A stretch of 64,000 bases of DNA from WJMT01 sp964624145 (GTDB lineage: Bacteria; Acidobacteriota; Aminicenantia; Aminicenantales; Aminicenantaceae): positions 6,584-70,583 of the forward strand of contig CAZUXT010000014.1 in the NCBI GenBank assembly GCA_964624145.1. The letters run 5' to 3'. A program made the translations under genes and the position numbers. Of the stretch, positions 17,272 to 25,668 are shown one piece after another. Positions within the stretch are counted from its first letter, which is position 1. Each line of letters starts with the position of its first letter. The notes below the pieces were generated by a model. It worked only from the letters and a program-made list of their open reading frames with translations, searched no databases and was not told the DNA's origin.

Positions 17272-18921
17272 TTGAAAAAAGATTATGACCTCTGGAAAAA
17301 AAATAAATACCTGGAAGGATTAAAAAAGTCAGGCACTGAGAAAAAACCACATACGACGATCTCCGGCAAGAAGATCAAGGAGCTTTATACTCCAGAAGAT
17401 TTGAAGGATTTTGATTATAGAGAGGATCTTTCCTTTCCGGGAGAATATCCTTTTACAAGAGGGATCCATCCCACTATGTATCACGGCCGGTTGTGGACTA
17501 TGCGGCAGTTTTCAGGATTCGGGAGCGCGGAAGATACCAATAAAAGGTACAAATACCTCTTAAAACACGGGCAGACCGGATTGAGCGTTGCGTTTCATCT
17601 TCCCACTCTCATGGGAGCGGACTCAGATCATCCTCTGGCTGAAGGCGAGATAGGAAAGTGCGGGGTGGCCATTGATTCCCTGGCCGACATGGAAATCCTT
17701 TTTAGAGGAATCCCTCTTGACAAGATCACCACTTCAATGACTATCAATCCTCCGGCAGCTGTTCTTTGGGCCATGTATATTGCTGTTGCAGAGAAACAGG
17801 GAGTCTCTTCTAAAGTGATATCAGGTACGATTCAAAATGATATACTCAAAGAGTACATAGCACAGAAGACCTTTGTTTTTCCCCCCGGACCGTCCATGAA
17901 ATTGATTGTGGATACTTTTGAATACGGTTCTAAGGAAGTACCCAGATGGAATACCATATCCATTTCCGGTTATCACATCAGGGAGGCCGGATCGACCGCA
18001 GTACAGGAATTAGCTTTTACAATAAGAGATGGGATCGAATATGTTGAATGGGCCTTAAAAAGGGGATTGAAGATCGATGACTTTGCCCCCAGACTTTCCT
18101 TTTTTTTCAATTCCCATAATGACTTTATGGAGGAGATCGCAAAATTCAGAGCGGCAAGGCGGTTATGGGGCAAGATAATGAAGAAGAGGTTCCAAGCTAA
18201 GAATCAGCGTTCCTGGCTTCTCAGATTTCACACTCAGACTTCCGGAGTGTCCCTGATGGCACAGCAGCCGTATAATAACGTTGTCAGGGTCGCTATCCAG
18301 GCATTGGCTGCTGTTCTGGGGGGGACTCAATCACTTCATACAAATTCTCTGGATGAGACTTATGCTCTTCCTTCCGAAGAAGCTGTGACCATTGCTTTAA
18401 GAACCCAACAGATTATAGCTCACGAGAGTGGAGTGACAAATACGATTGATCCGTTAGGCGGATCTTATTTTATTGAAAGACTGACCAGGGAAATGGAGGA
18501 AGAAGCTGAGGATTACATAAAAAAGATAGATAATATGGGTGGAATGGTCAAAGCCATAGAGATGGGATTTCCCCAGAAAGAAGTTGTTGACAGTTCCTAT
18601 GATTACCAGAAAGCTTTGGAAAAAAGGGACAAAATCATAGTGGGAGTCAATGCTTTTCAAAGCGAGCATGAATCCATTCCGCTCCTGGAGATAGATGAAC
18701 TTGTGTCAAAGCATCAACTGCAGAGATTAAAGGAAGTAAAGAAGACGAGAAACAGCTCAAAAGTAGAGAATACTTTAAAGGATTTGAAAAAGGCGGCCGA
18801 AGATGAAGAAAATCTCATGCCGTATATATTGGACTGCGTCAGGGAATACGCTACATTGGGAGAGATCATGGACACAATGGCAGAGGTTTACGGAAGGTAT
18901 CAGGAACCCATAACATTTTAA
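17272..18921 (+). CDS. icmA: B12-dependent acyl-CoA mutase large subunit, isobutyryl-CoA mutase type
   Basis: This is the substrate-binding TIM-barrel subunit of an adenosylcobalamin-dependent acyl-CoA mutase, 549 residues, without the B12 domain that is encoded by the next gene. Two residues known to separate the family members are readable: F80 in TMRQF, where methylmalonyl-CoA mutase has Tyr, and Q198 in KEYIAQKTF, where methylmalonyl-CoA mutase has Arg. Phe plus Gln is the isobutyryl-CoA mutase pattern (isobutyryl-CoA to n-butyryl-CoA); 2-hydroxyisobutyryl enzymes have Ile plus Gln. The numbering also equals that of Streptomyces IcmA as I recall it. The start is TTG at 17272 with AAGGAGAT 8 bases upstream; an ATG at 17262 is out of frame. 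Automatic pipelines will probably call it methylmalonyl-CoA mutase. Confidence 0.85.
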   Translation: MKKDYDLWKKNKYLEGLKKSGTEKKPHTTISGKKIKELYTPEDLKDFDYREDLSFPGEYPFTRGIHPTMYHGRLWTMRQFSGFGSAEDTNKRYKYLLKHGQTGLSVAFHLPTLMGADSDHPLAEGEIGKCGVAIDSLADMEILFRGIPLDKITTSMTINPPAAVLWAMYIAVAEKQGVSSKVISGTIQNDILKEYIAQKTFVFPPGPSMKLIVDTFEYGSKEVPRWNTISISGYHIREAGSTAVQELAFTIRDGIEYVEWALKRGLKIDDFAPRLSFFFNSHNDFMEEIAKFRAARRLWGKIMKKRFQAKNQRSWLLRFHTQTSGVSLMAQQPYNNVVRVAIQALAAVLGGTQSLHTNSLDETYALPSEEAVTIALRTQQIIAHESGVTNTIDPLGGSYFIERLTREMEEEAEDYIKKIDNMGGMVKAIEMGFPQKEVVDSSYDYQKALEKRDKIIVGVNAFQSEHESIPLLEIDELVSKHQLQRLKEVKKTRNSSKVENTLKDLKKAAEDEENLMPYILDCVREYATLGEIMDTMAEVYGRYQEPITF

Positions 18922-18936
18922 ACCAAGGAGGATCAA

Positions 18937-19332
18937 ATGCCGGGAAAGAAGATAAGAGTGCTGGTGGCAAAGCCGGGATTAGACGGTCATGACAGAGGAG
19001 CTAAAGTGATCTGCAGGGCACTGAGGGACGCGGGATTCGAAGTAATTTACACAGGATTAAGAAGGAGCCCGGAGGAAATCGTAAGTTCGGCCATTCAGGA
19101 GGACGTGAGTGTCATAGGCCTGAGCATACTTTCCGGAGCTCATAATGTTTTGTTTCCTAAAATTATAAATCTGCTCAAAGAACAGGGGGGAGAGGGGATA
19201 AAAGTCATTGCCGGAGGTATCATACCTGAGAAAGATATACTCGGACTGAAAGAAATAGGGATCTCGGAAGTGTTTTTGCCGGGAACTTCTACCGATAAAA
19301 TAGTCGACTGGATAAGGGAAAATTTAAGCTAG
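18937..19332 (+). CDS. icmB: B12-binding small subunit of the acyl-CoA mutase
   Basis: A 131-residue cobalamin-binding Rossmann domain. The signature DGHDRG (D16, H18) supplies the lower axial histidine to cobalt; GLSILSGAH and the VIAGGIIP glycine-rich stretch complete the B12 pocket. The size fits IcmB or archaeal split mutase small subunits. It is 15 bases after the large subunit with an AAGGAGG site, so the two form a heteromer. No MeaB/MeaI G-protein chaperone is in this window; it would be needed elsewhere to protect and reload the cofactor. Confidence 0.93.
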   Translation: MPGKKIRVLVAKPGLDGHDRGAKVICRALRDAGFEVIYTGLRRSPEEIVSSAIQEDVSVIGLSILSGAHNVLFPKIINLLKEQGGEGIKVIAGGIIPEKDILGLKEIGISEVFLPGTSTDKIVDWIRENLS

Positions 19333-19396
19333 AAGGGGTGATTTAAGAAAATAATCTTGACATTGAATATTTATTTTGGTACTCAAAGAAGGACTG

Positions 19397-20287
19397 ATGC
19401 ACAAAAAATATTTATCTTTAATCATTATTCCGCATAGAAAAGGCAGACAGAGAACCTACTCTTTTACTAAAAAGGCGATTCATATAACAGCAGGAGTCAC
19501 AGCCTTTGTTTTTGTCGTTCTTACGTTTTTTCTCATTGATTATTTTCTCATGAACGGAACACGGAGCAAGTACAAAAAATTACTGGTTGACTATGAGCAG
19601 CAGGGAGTGACTCTGGCCCAGTATAGAGATTCCATAGACAGCCTGAACGCAAAAATTCATGATTTAGAGGGATACGCAAAAAAATTGAATGTTATGGCGG
19701 GATTCAAGGCAGAAGATATGATTGAAGGAGAGCCCGGAGTCGGCGGGAACAGTGATGATCCGGAACAGGTCCTCAGTGAAGCTCAAAATGACCTGTCCCA
19801 GTTGGATGAGCTGGGGGAAAAAGCCGAAGGAATCAATAAAAATTTTGATGTTCTGAACAATCATTTTGAGAACCAAAAATTAGAATTGGCCCAGACTCCC
19901 AGCATCGTGCCCACTCAGGGTTACTGGTCTTCTTCCTATGGATGGAGGGATGACCCATTCACCGGAAAAAGGACCTTTCACCGGGGAGTGGATATTGCCA
20001 CTCAAACCGGGAATCCCGTGCTTGCCACTGCTGATGGCATCGTGATCCAGACAAAGAGTGACAAAATAGGGGGGAGGACAATAAAAATAAGCCATCCGAA
20101 AACAGGTTTTGTTACAGTCTACTGCCATCTCAGCAAATATCTGGTAAAGCCCGGCCAGAGAGTGAAAAGAGGGGATACCATTGGGTTGATCGGATCAACA
20201 GGTAGAGCAAGAGGACCCCATGTTCATTATGAAGTCCGCCTTGATGGGAAGGCTTTGAATCCCTGGTATTACATTCTCGACAACTAA
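19397..20287 (+). CDS. M23 (LytM-like) peptidase with N-terminal membrane anchor
   Basis: Probable peptidoglycan endopeptidase or activator of amidases, 296 residues. A transmembrane segment lies at about residues 25-50 after a basic cytoplasmic tail, followed by a helical coil region (about 60-165) and a C-terminal LytM domain with zinc-site motifs HRGVDIA and HVHYEV, both intact. The start is placed at ATG 19397, 5 bases after AAGAAGG; a TTG at 19376 would add seven residues. A TTGACA at 19357 hints at its own promoter. It ends 5 bases before the first repeat border of the following intergenic cluster. Confidence 0.85.
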   Translation: MHKKYLSLIIIPHRKGRQRTYSFTKKAIHITAGVTAFVFVVLTFFLIDYFLMNGTRSKYKKLLVDYEQQGVTLAQYRDSIDSLNAKIHDLEGYAKKLNVMAGFKAEDMIEGEPGVGGNSDDPEQVLSEAQNDLSQLDELGEKAEGINKNFDVLNNHFENQKLELAQTPSIVPTQGYWSSSYGWRDDPFTGKRTFHRGVDIATQTGNPVLATADGIVIQTKSDKIGGRTIKISHPKTGFVTVYCHLSKYLVKPGQRVKRGDTIGLIGSTGRARGPHVHYEVRLDGKALNPWYYILDN

Positions 20288-20291
20288 CCTT

Positions 20292-20494
20292 CCTGGTTAT
20301 TCATAAAAGCTGCCGATAAGACATTTAAATTCGTACCTGTTCTATAGATTTTTATAATTCTTTAAGAAACCATCTGAGATTAATGCGTTTCTTGATGTTT
20401 ATACTCCAATTTTATTATCGGCAGCTTTTCCCCTTCGGGCGAGCCGATCTCACGGCATCTGCTTTGTTGCAGGGCATTCGCGGTGAAGGAGGAT
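20292..20494 (+). repeat. Repeat C left end with 15-bp inverted-repeat module and segment D
   Basis: The C-type end CCTGGTTATTCATAAAA begins at 20292. It is followed by a perfect 15-bp inverted repeat, AAAAGCTGCCGATAA at 20305-20319 and its complement at 20415-20429, with a 95-base loop. Segment D at 20437-20492 (GCCGATCTCACGGCATCTGC and following) is shared with 34721-34775. Repeat A copy 3 follows directly. No gene is visible in this stretch. Confidence 0.8.
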
Positions 20495-20681
20495 GAAGTT
20501 CAGGTATGGCCTGTGCTCCCTTCAGATTTTTAACGCCATTCTACTTCGTTTTTCTCGGCGCTTGCGTAACTCCCCCCGTCCGTGGGTCAGACATACTCAG
20601 CGCCCGGCTTCGCCGGATACCCTCGAAAAGCCTCATCCGAAGGCTAAATCTTCAATGTCGCCACGTCCACACCTGAATTTC
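20495..20681 (+). repeat. Repeat A, copy 3
   Basis: A 187-bp copy bordered by GAAGTTCAGGTATGGC on the left and the inverted CACACCTGAATTTC on the right. It contains the hairpin CCGGC (20604-20608), TTC, GCCGG (20612-20616) and the conserved core CTCCCCCCGTCCGTGGGT. It lies between the convergent M23 peptidase and fmt genes and ends one base before the fmt stop codon. Confidence 0.95.
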
Positions 20682-20682
20682 T

Positions 20683-21618
20683 TTATTCGAAGGTGTCTCC
20701 GGGCATTATCCGGGCTCCCAAGGAAAACGAGTGAGCGCTCATGACCTTTTTGTTTTCAGGCTGAAGTTTTTCGATCAAAAGAAGTGTGTTCCCTCCGCAG
20801 CCCACAGTGATTCCTTTTTCATCAATGTTTATGATTTCTCCCGGCGTGACAGGCTTTTCTGATTTCTGATTCAGATTTTTTACATTGGTTATTTTCATGC
20901 GTTTTTTATTAAAGAAAGTGAATGATGAGGGCCATGGGAAAAAAGCTCTCACCTGATTGTAAATGGATTCAGCGTCTTTTTCCCATTTTATCCTTCCGTC
21001 GTCTTTGCTGATGAGAGGGGCATAGGTGGCCTTGGTATGATCTTGAGGTTCGGGCTGGATCATTTCTATTTTAGATAAGGTCTCAACAAGAAAGGGGGCT
21101 GCCAGTTCAGCCAGCCGTTCTTCGAGCTTCATAGAATTTTCATCCGGACGAATCCGCACTGTTTTCCTTGCTAAAATATCCCCCTGGTCCATTTTTTCAT
21201 TAAGACGGAAAAGCGTGATCCCTGTTTTTTTTTCTCCGCTCAGCAGTGCCCACTGTACAGGAGAGGCACCTCTGTATTTTGGAAGGTATGAAAAATGGAT
21301 ATTGATAGAGTCATTTTTAGGAAGGTATATGATCTCAGAGGGGATGATTTGACCGTAAGCGACCACCACATTAATATCCGGATTTATCTTTTTCAATTCG
21401 TCAAAACATTCCTTGTCTTTCCTGATTTTTGCGGGCTGCAGAGCAGGTATTTTATTTTTTTCAGCAAATTTTTTCACAGGGCAGGGTTTGAGGTTTCGGC
21501 CCCGGCCGGAAGGTTTGTCAGGCTGGGTGATGACAAGAGGAATGGAATGACCGGCTCGTAAAAGGGCTTTGAGTGAAGGAATCGCTGTTTGAGGGCTGCC
21601 GAAAAATACAATGTTCAT
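20683..21618 (-). CDS. fmt: Methionyl-tRNA formyltransferase
   Basis: Formylates initiator Met-tRNA using 10-formyltetrahydrofolate. The 311-residue protein has the formyltransferase catalytic Asn-His pair in INIHFSYLP followed by KYRGASPVQWALLSG, the catalytic Asp in KMDQGDIL, and a C-terminal OB-type domain. It overlaps the def stop by four bases (ATGA), so formylation and deformylation enzymes are coupled. The stop codon TAA is separated by one base from repeat A copy 3. Confidence 0.95.
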   Translation of the reverse strand: MNIVFFGSPQTAIPSLKALLRAGHSIPLVITQPDKPSGRGRNLKPCPVKKFAEKNKIPALQPAKIRKDKECFDELKKINPDINVVVAYGQIIPSEIIYLPKNDSINIHFSYLPKYRGASPVQWALLSGEKKTGITLFRLNEKMDQGDILARKTVRIRPDENSMKLEERLAELAAPFLVETLSKIEMIQPEPQDHTKATYAPLISKDDGRIKWEKDAESIYNQVRAFFPWPSSFTFFNKKRMKITNVKNLNQKSEKPVTPGEIINIDEKGITVGCGGNTLLLIEKLQPENKKVMSAHSFSLGARIMPGDTFE

Positions 21619-22136
21619 TGTTTTTTAAATTTCTTTCTGACAATGCTTTTCTTCAGCGGAGAAAGATGGTCAATGAAGAGGATCCCATTGATATGATCGA
21701 CTTCATGACTTATGACTCTGGCCAGAAGGCCTTCTGCTTCTATTCTTTTTTCTTTTCCAGTAAGGTCGTATCCGGTGCATTCAAGACGAAGCGAGCGGGG
21801 AACATTTTCATTTATTCCCGGTACTGAGAGACACCCTTCTTCAGCCGTATCCTGTCCTTCCTTATGAGTTATTTTTGGATTTATAAGAACGATGAGATCT
21901 TCTTTTTTCTCTCCTACGGAAAGGTCAACGGTTATAAGTCTTATGCTTTTGTTGATTTGAGGCGCGGCCAGTCCTATTCCAGGGGCGGAGTACATGGTAA
22001 AGATCATGTCCTCAGCTATCTTTATTATGTCATCTGTAATGTTTTTAATTTCAGCTGCTCTTTTTCTGAGAACCGGATTTCCATAGGTGATGATATCCAG
22101 TTTATTCTTGGCTTCTGTGTCTTTAGAATCTTTCAT
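21615..22136 (-). CDS. def: Peptide deformylase
   Basis: Removes the N-formyl group from new proteins; iron or zinc metalloenzyme, 173 residues. All three motifs are present: GIGLAAPQI, EGCLS and HEVDH, the last two giving the metal ligands and the catalytic Glu. It overlaps fmt by four bases and lies 29 bases after the PqqD-like gene. Confidence 0.95.
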   Translation of the reverse strand: MKDSKDTEAKNKLDIITYGNPVLRKRAAEIKNITDDIIKIAEDMIFTMYSAPGIGLAAPQINKSIRLITVDLSVGEKKEDLIVLINPKITHKEGQDTAEEGCLSVPGINENVPRSLRLECTGYDLTGKEKRIEAEGLLARVISHEVDHINGILFIDHLSPLKKSIVRKKFKKQ

Positions 22137-22165
22137 AACATACTTATTCTATCAGAATTTTCGTT

Positions 22166-22507
22166 TTATTTGAATGCGATGAAATGGTTTCTGTCGAGAT
22201 CCTGCACGAATAAGGATACCCTGTCCAGAACAGGTTCTGCATCATCTCCGAATTTTTCCCTGTGCAGCCGGGCGATCTCTTTGACATTTTTTTCCCCGTC
22301 GCAATTTTTCCAGAAAAAACTTCCCATTTTATCCAATTTGACCTTGTAGAAAGGACGTTTCATCCTCGGCAGAATATATTTGACCAGGAACTTGTTTTTG
22401 AATTTTGGCTTTAAAAGGATGACTTTACCCTGATCATCGCTCTTCCATTGGATGTTTCTTATCGGGATCAGCTCAAGAAGATTTACCTCTTTATTTTCTT
22501 TCTCCAT
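22166..22507 (-). CDS. PqqD-like (RiPP recognition element) protein
   Basis: A 113-residue protein of the PqqD family. The central part (KLDKMGSFFWKNCDGEKNVKEIARL) is the typical winged-helix stretch that in PqqD and RiPP systems holds a precursor peptide, and the C-terminus has the usual helix with VLDRVSLFVQDL. No PqqE-type radical SAM enzyme or precursor gene is adjacent, so a PQQ or RiPP role is not supported. The start is ATG 22507 after AGGTGA, with a GTG six bases earlier as alternative. It overlaps the OPT transporter end by 17 bases. Confidence 0.7.
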   Translation of the reverse strand: MEKENKEVNLLELIPIRNIQWKSDDQGKVILLKPKFKNKFLVKYILPRMKRPFYKVKLDKMGSFFWKNCDGEKNVKEIARLHREKFGDDAEPVLDRVSLFVQDLDRNHFIAFK

Positions 22508-24476
22508 GTTCACCTGATTCGACCATCTTTTTGTAGGGGAAATAGATCAGGATAAATCCAAGCACTATGAATATGAGCAGTCCTAACCAGGGATTGCTCA
22601 GAGATTCGGGGAGAGTGAGTTTGGCCCCTTTTAAGGCAGCGGTTATGATCCCCATAAGCGCCTGTCCTGCTATCAAGCCCGATGCCAGCAGCAGTCCTAT
22701 ATTTTCTATGATCTCTTTCCCTTTTTCATTGGGTTTTTTCCTTTTGGCCAAACTCCCCACAAAATATTTCACCACGCCACCGAAAAATATACAGGCCGTG
22801 GAACGGAAGGGAAGATACATGCCCACAGCGATCAGCATGGGAGAGGGAGAACCGATGAGAATAAGGACGACTGCCAAAAGCATTCCCGCTATGACCAACG
22901 GCCAGGCCATTTCTCCGCCCACAATGCCTTTGGCCATGGTCGCCATAAGTCCGGCCTGGGGGGCGGGAAGGGTTTCACTCCCGATGCCTATGGTGTTGTG
23001 AAGAAGCTGCAGGGAAAAGGTGAGCGTGACTCCGGCAGCGATAACTCCTATGATGCCTCCGATCTGCATCCTCCAGGGAGTACCTCCAAGTATATGACCG
23101 ACTTTCCAGTCCTGTATCATATCCCCGGCCACGCCAGCCACACAGCACACCACGGCTGCTACACCTATGACGGCTGCGATTCCGGCTTCTCCGGTCTGCC
23201 CCATTAAGAGCATCATGAGCGCAGCGATGAGAAGAGTGGTCAGTGTCAATCCGGAAATGGGGTTTGATGAGGAACCGATGATTCCGACTAAATAGCCTGC
23301 CACTGCGGCAAATAAAAGGCCCATAACGATCATGACCAGGGCTGAGACCAGTGATGAGCCGATGCTCCTGGTAAACAGGTTATAGAGGAAGACCATGGGA
23401 ATGATCAAGGCTACAATGGAAATAATAATCGATGGAAAAGGAAGGTCTTTATCTGTTCGGGGAAGATCGGATGCCCCTTCTGACCGTGCTTTTTTTACAT
23501 CCGCAAAAGAGCGTCCGATGCCGGTAGCCAGGTTTTTACGCATTTTAAACAGGGTATAAAAAGCCCCTACGAGCATGGCTCCCACAGCTATGGGTTTTAT
23601 TTGAGCGTTGTATGCAGAAATAGCTATTTCAGACCAGGAGCTGAGGTCTTGCGCCACAATGGTCTTGAGTTCTCCGCTTATGAAAAGCAGGATAGGCATG
23701 AGGAACATCCATCCCAGGACACCTCCTGAAAAAGTGAGAGCCGCTAATTTGGGTCCTATGATGTATCCTACTCCGGTGAGAGCGGCATTGGCAGCAGGAG
23801 ATTCGATGAACATCCTTCCTTTAATGGAAGAGGTTTTGTATATTTCAACATTATCTTCGTTTAAGTATGTGATGCGGGACAGCCCCGGTATCTTAAAGAC
23901 ACTTTTGATATAAGGTTTTATGACCTGGATCCCGTTCTCACTGGTAAAAAATTCAATAAGACCTCCTAATCCCATGGACCAGAACATAAACTTGGCGTTT
24001 GACTTCGCTTCCTGTCCTGTCTTTACCATGGCAGCACAGGCCACACTTTCCGGAAAAGGAAGCGAGGCGTCTTCAACCAGGGTGCGTCGGACGAGAATTA
24101 TGAGCAGAACGCCCAGAATACCCCCTACCAGCATAAGCATGGTGGATTTGAAAACATCAAACTTCTGCCATACTCCTGACATGATGAATGCCGGGATTGT
24201 GAAAATAGCCCCAGCAGCCAGAGCTTCTCCAACAGCTCCTGTGGTACGGGCAAAATTCTCTTCTAAAATAGTTCCTTTTAACGGGCGAAGTATGGCCATG
24301 GAGATAACAGCGGCCGGAAATGTGGCAGCCACTGTCATTCCTGCCATGAGTCCCAGATAAGCGTTTGCTGCACCAAGGACAATAGCCATGATGATTCCTA
24401 AGAAAATAGCTTTGAACGATATTTCTTTTATTGACTGGTCTGGAGATATGTAGGGTTTGTAGGTGTTATCGCTCAT
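22491..24476 (-). CDS. OPT-family oligopeptide transporter
   Basis: A polytopic inner-membrane protein of 661 residues with roughly 14-16 hydrophobic helices. The N-terminal PYISPDQSIKEISFKAIFLGIIMAI and the repeated GxxAG-rich helices fit the prokaryotic OPT family, which imports oligopeptides or metal-chelate compounds using ion gradients. Substrate is not predictable. A strong GGAGG precedes the ATG. It is the first gene of the unit OPT-PqqD-def-fmt and diverges from mreB across 148 bases. Confidence 0.88.
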   Translation of the reverse strand: MSDNTYKPYISPDQSIKEISFKAIFLGIIMAIVLGAANAYLGLMAGMTVAATFPAAVISMAILRPLKGTILEENFARTTGAVGEALAAGAIFTIPAFIMSGVWQKFDVFKSTMLMLVGGILGVLLIILVRRTLVEDASLPFPESVACAAMVKTGQEAKSNAKFMFWSMGLGGLIEFFTSENGIQVIKPYIKSVFKIPGLSRITYLNEDNVEIYKTSSIKGRMFIESPAANAALTGVGYIIGPKLAALTFSGGVLGWMFLMPILLFISGELKTIVAQDLSSWSEIAISAYNAQIKPIAVGAMLVGAFYTLFKMRKNLATGIGRSFADVKKARSEGASDLPRTDKDLPFPSIIISIVALIIPMVFLYNLFTRSIGSSLVSALVMIVMGLLFAAVAGYLVGIIGSSSNPISGLTLTTLLIAALMMLLMGQTGEAGIAAVIGVAAVVCCVAGVAGDMIQDWKVGHILGGTPWRMQIGGIIGVIAAGVTLTFSLQLLHNTIGIGSETLPAPQAGLMATMAKGIVGGEMAWPLVIAGMLLAVVLILIGSPSPMLIAVGMYLPFRSTACIFFGGVVKYFVGSLAKRKKPNEKGKEIIENIGLLLASGLIAGQALMGIITAALKGAKLTLPESLSNPWLGLLIFIVLGFILIYFPYKKMVESGEHGERK

Positions 24477-24569
24477 AACGCCTCCTTAAAATAGTGTCTT
24501 GATATTATTTATTTATATATATACCTTGATAAAAAAATGCAAGAATAATTTCCTGAGAACTTTTTTTGT

Positions 24570-24598
24570 TTGCTTGTCATACGAATTTATGCTAAATA
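24570..24598 (+). promoter_or_regulatory. Candidate promoter for the mre operon
   Basis: TTGCTT (24570-24575) and TAAATA (24593-24598) are 17 bases apart and lie 27 bases before the mreB start, in the AT-rich space shared with the divergent transporter gene. Weak -35 match. Confidence 0.35.
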
Positions 24599-24624
24599 AT
24601 TCTTATAAAAGGCGATGAAGTAAC

Positions 24625-25656
24625 ATGAGTTTAATACAATGGTTAAAGGAAAGGCTTTTTTGTGACCTGGCCATCGACCTTGGTACGGCTAATACGTTAG
24701 TCTTTCTTAGAGGGAAGGGAATCATTGTCCAGGAACCTTCCTTGGTCGTGGTCAATATAAGGACAGGTGATGTAGAGGCTGTAGGCACGAAAGCAAAGGA
24801 GATGCTTGGAAAAACGCCCAGCAGTGTAGCGACCATAAAACCGATGAGGGACGGTGTCATAGCTGATTTCGAGATTGCAGAAAAGATGCTTGATTATTTT
24901 ATAAAAAAATCAACAAACAACAAAACTTTTCTTCTCAGGCCAAGGATCGTCATTGGAATTCCGACCGGAATCACCCAGGTAGAAAGGCGTGCTGTCAAGG
25001 ATGTGGCCTTAAGGGCCAAAGCATCTGAAGTCTATCTTATTGAACAGCCTATGTCTGCATCCATAGGAGCCGAGCTTCCTATTTCAGAGCCAACCGGAAA
25101 CATGATTGTGGATATAGGAGGAGGGACTACTGATATTGCTGTGATTTCTCTGAACGGAATTGTGTACAATCATTCCATAAGAGTGGCTGGAAACGAGATG
25201 GATGAATCCATAATTCAGCATATAAAAAAGAAATACAACCTTCTCATCGGGGAGAGGACAGCCGAACAGGTCAAGATGCAGATAGGATCTGCGTATCCCC
25301 TGGATGAGCCCATGACTCTGGAGATAAAGGGGAGGGATTTGAGAGAGGGCATTCCAAAAACAATTGTGGTTGACGACCAGGAGATGAGAGAGGCTATTGA
25401 AGATGTTGTGGCTTCCATTATCGAAGCGATAAAGATAGCTTTGGAAAAAACGCCTCCGGAGCTGTCAGCCGATATCATTGATAGAGGGATTGTCATTACA
25501 GGTGGAGGTTCTTTACTCAAGAATCTTGATAAGCGCATAAGAGAGGAAACCCAGCTCCCTGTTTTCATAACAGAAGATCCCCTTACCACAGTGGTTCTGG
25601 GAGCAGGGAAAATGCTGGATGATTTAGAGCTGCTTAGGAAGATTTCGCTCATATAA
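24625..25656 (+). CDS. mreB: Rod shape-determining actin homologue MreB
   Basis: Cytoplasmic actin-like ATPase that guides the elongation machinery along the inner membrane. The 343-residue protein shows the phosphate-1 motif DLGTANTLVF (residues 17-26), IVDIGGGTTDIAVISL (phosphate-2) and GIVITGGGSLL. It begins the mreB-mreC-mreD-mrdA-rodA operon, in the order found in many Gram-negative bacteria, which points to a rod-shaped cell. Confidence 0.97.
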   Translation: MSLIQWLKERLFCDLAIDLGTANTLVFLRGKGIIVQEPSLVVVNIRTGDVEAVGTKAKEMLGKTPSSVATIKPMRDGVIADFEIAEKMLDYFIKKSTNNKTFLLRPRIVIGIPTGITQVERRAVKDVALRAKASEVYLIEQPMSASIGAELPISEPTGNMIVDIGGGTTDIAVISLNGIVYNHSIRVAGNEMDESIIQHIKKKYNLLIGERTAEQVKMQIGSAYPLDEPMTLEIKGRDLREGIPKTIVVDDQEMREAIEDVVASIIEAIKIALEKTPPELSADIIDRGIVITGGGSLLKNLDKRIREETQLPVFITEDPLTTVVLGAGKMLDDLELLRKISLI

Positions 25657-25668
25657 GATGCTATTTAT

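Noticed and set aside
17272..18921. Methylmalonyl-CoA mutase as the name for the large subunit
   Set aside because: The Tyr and Arg expected for that substrate are Phe and Gln here.
20300..20319. TAAA...GCCGATAA resembles a sigma-28 flagellar promoter
   Set aside because: The spacing between the two parts is far too short, it lies in a repeat followed by another repeat, and no flagellar gene is present.
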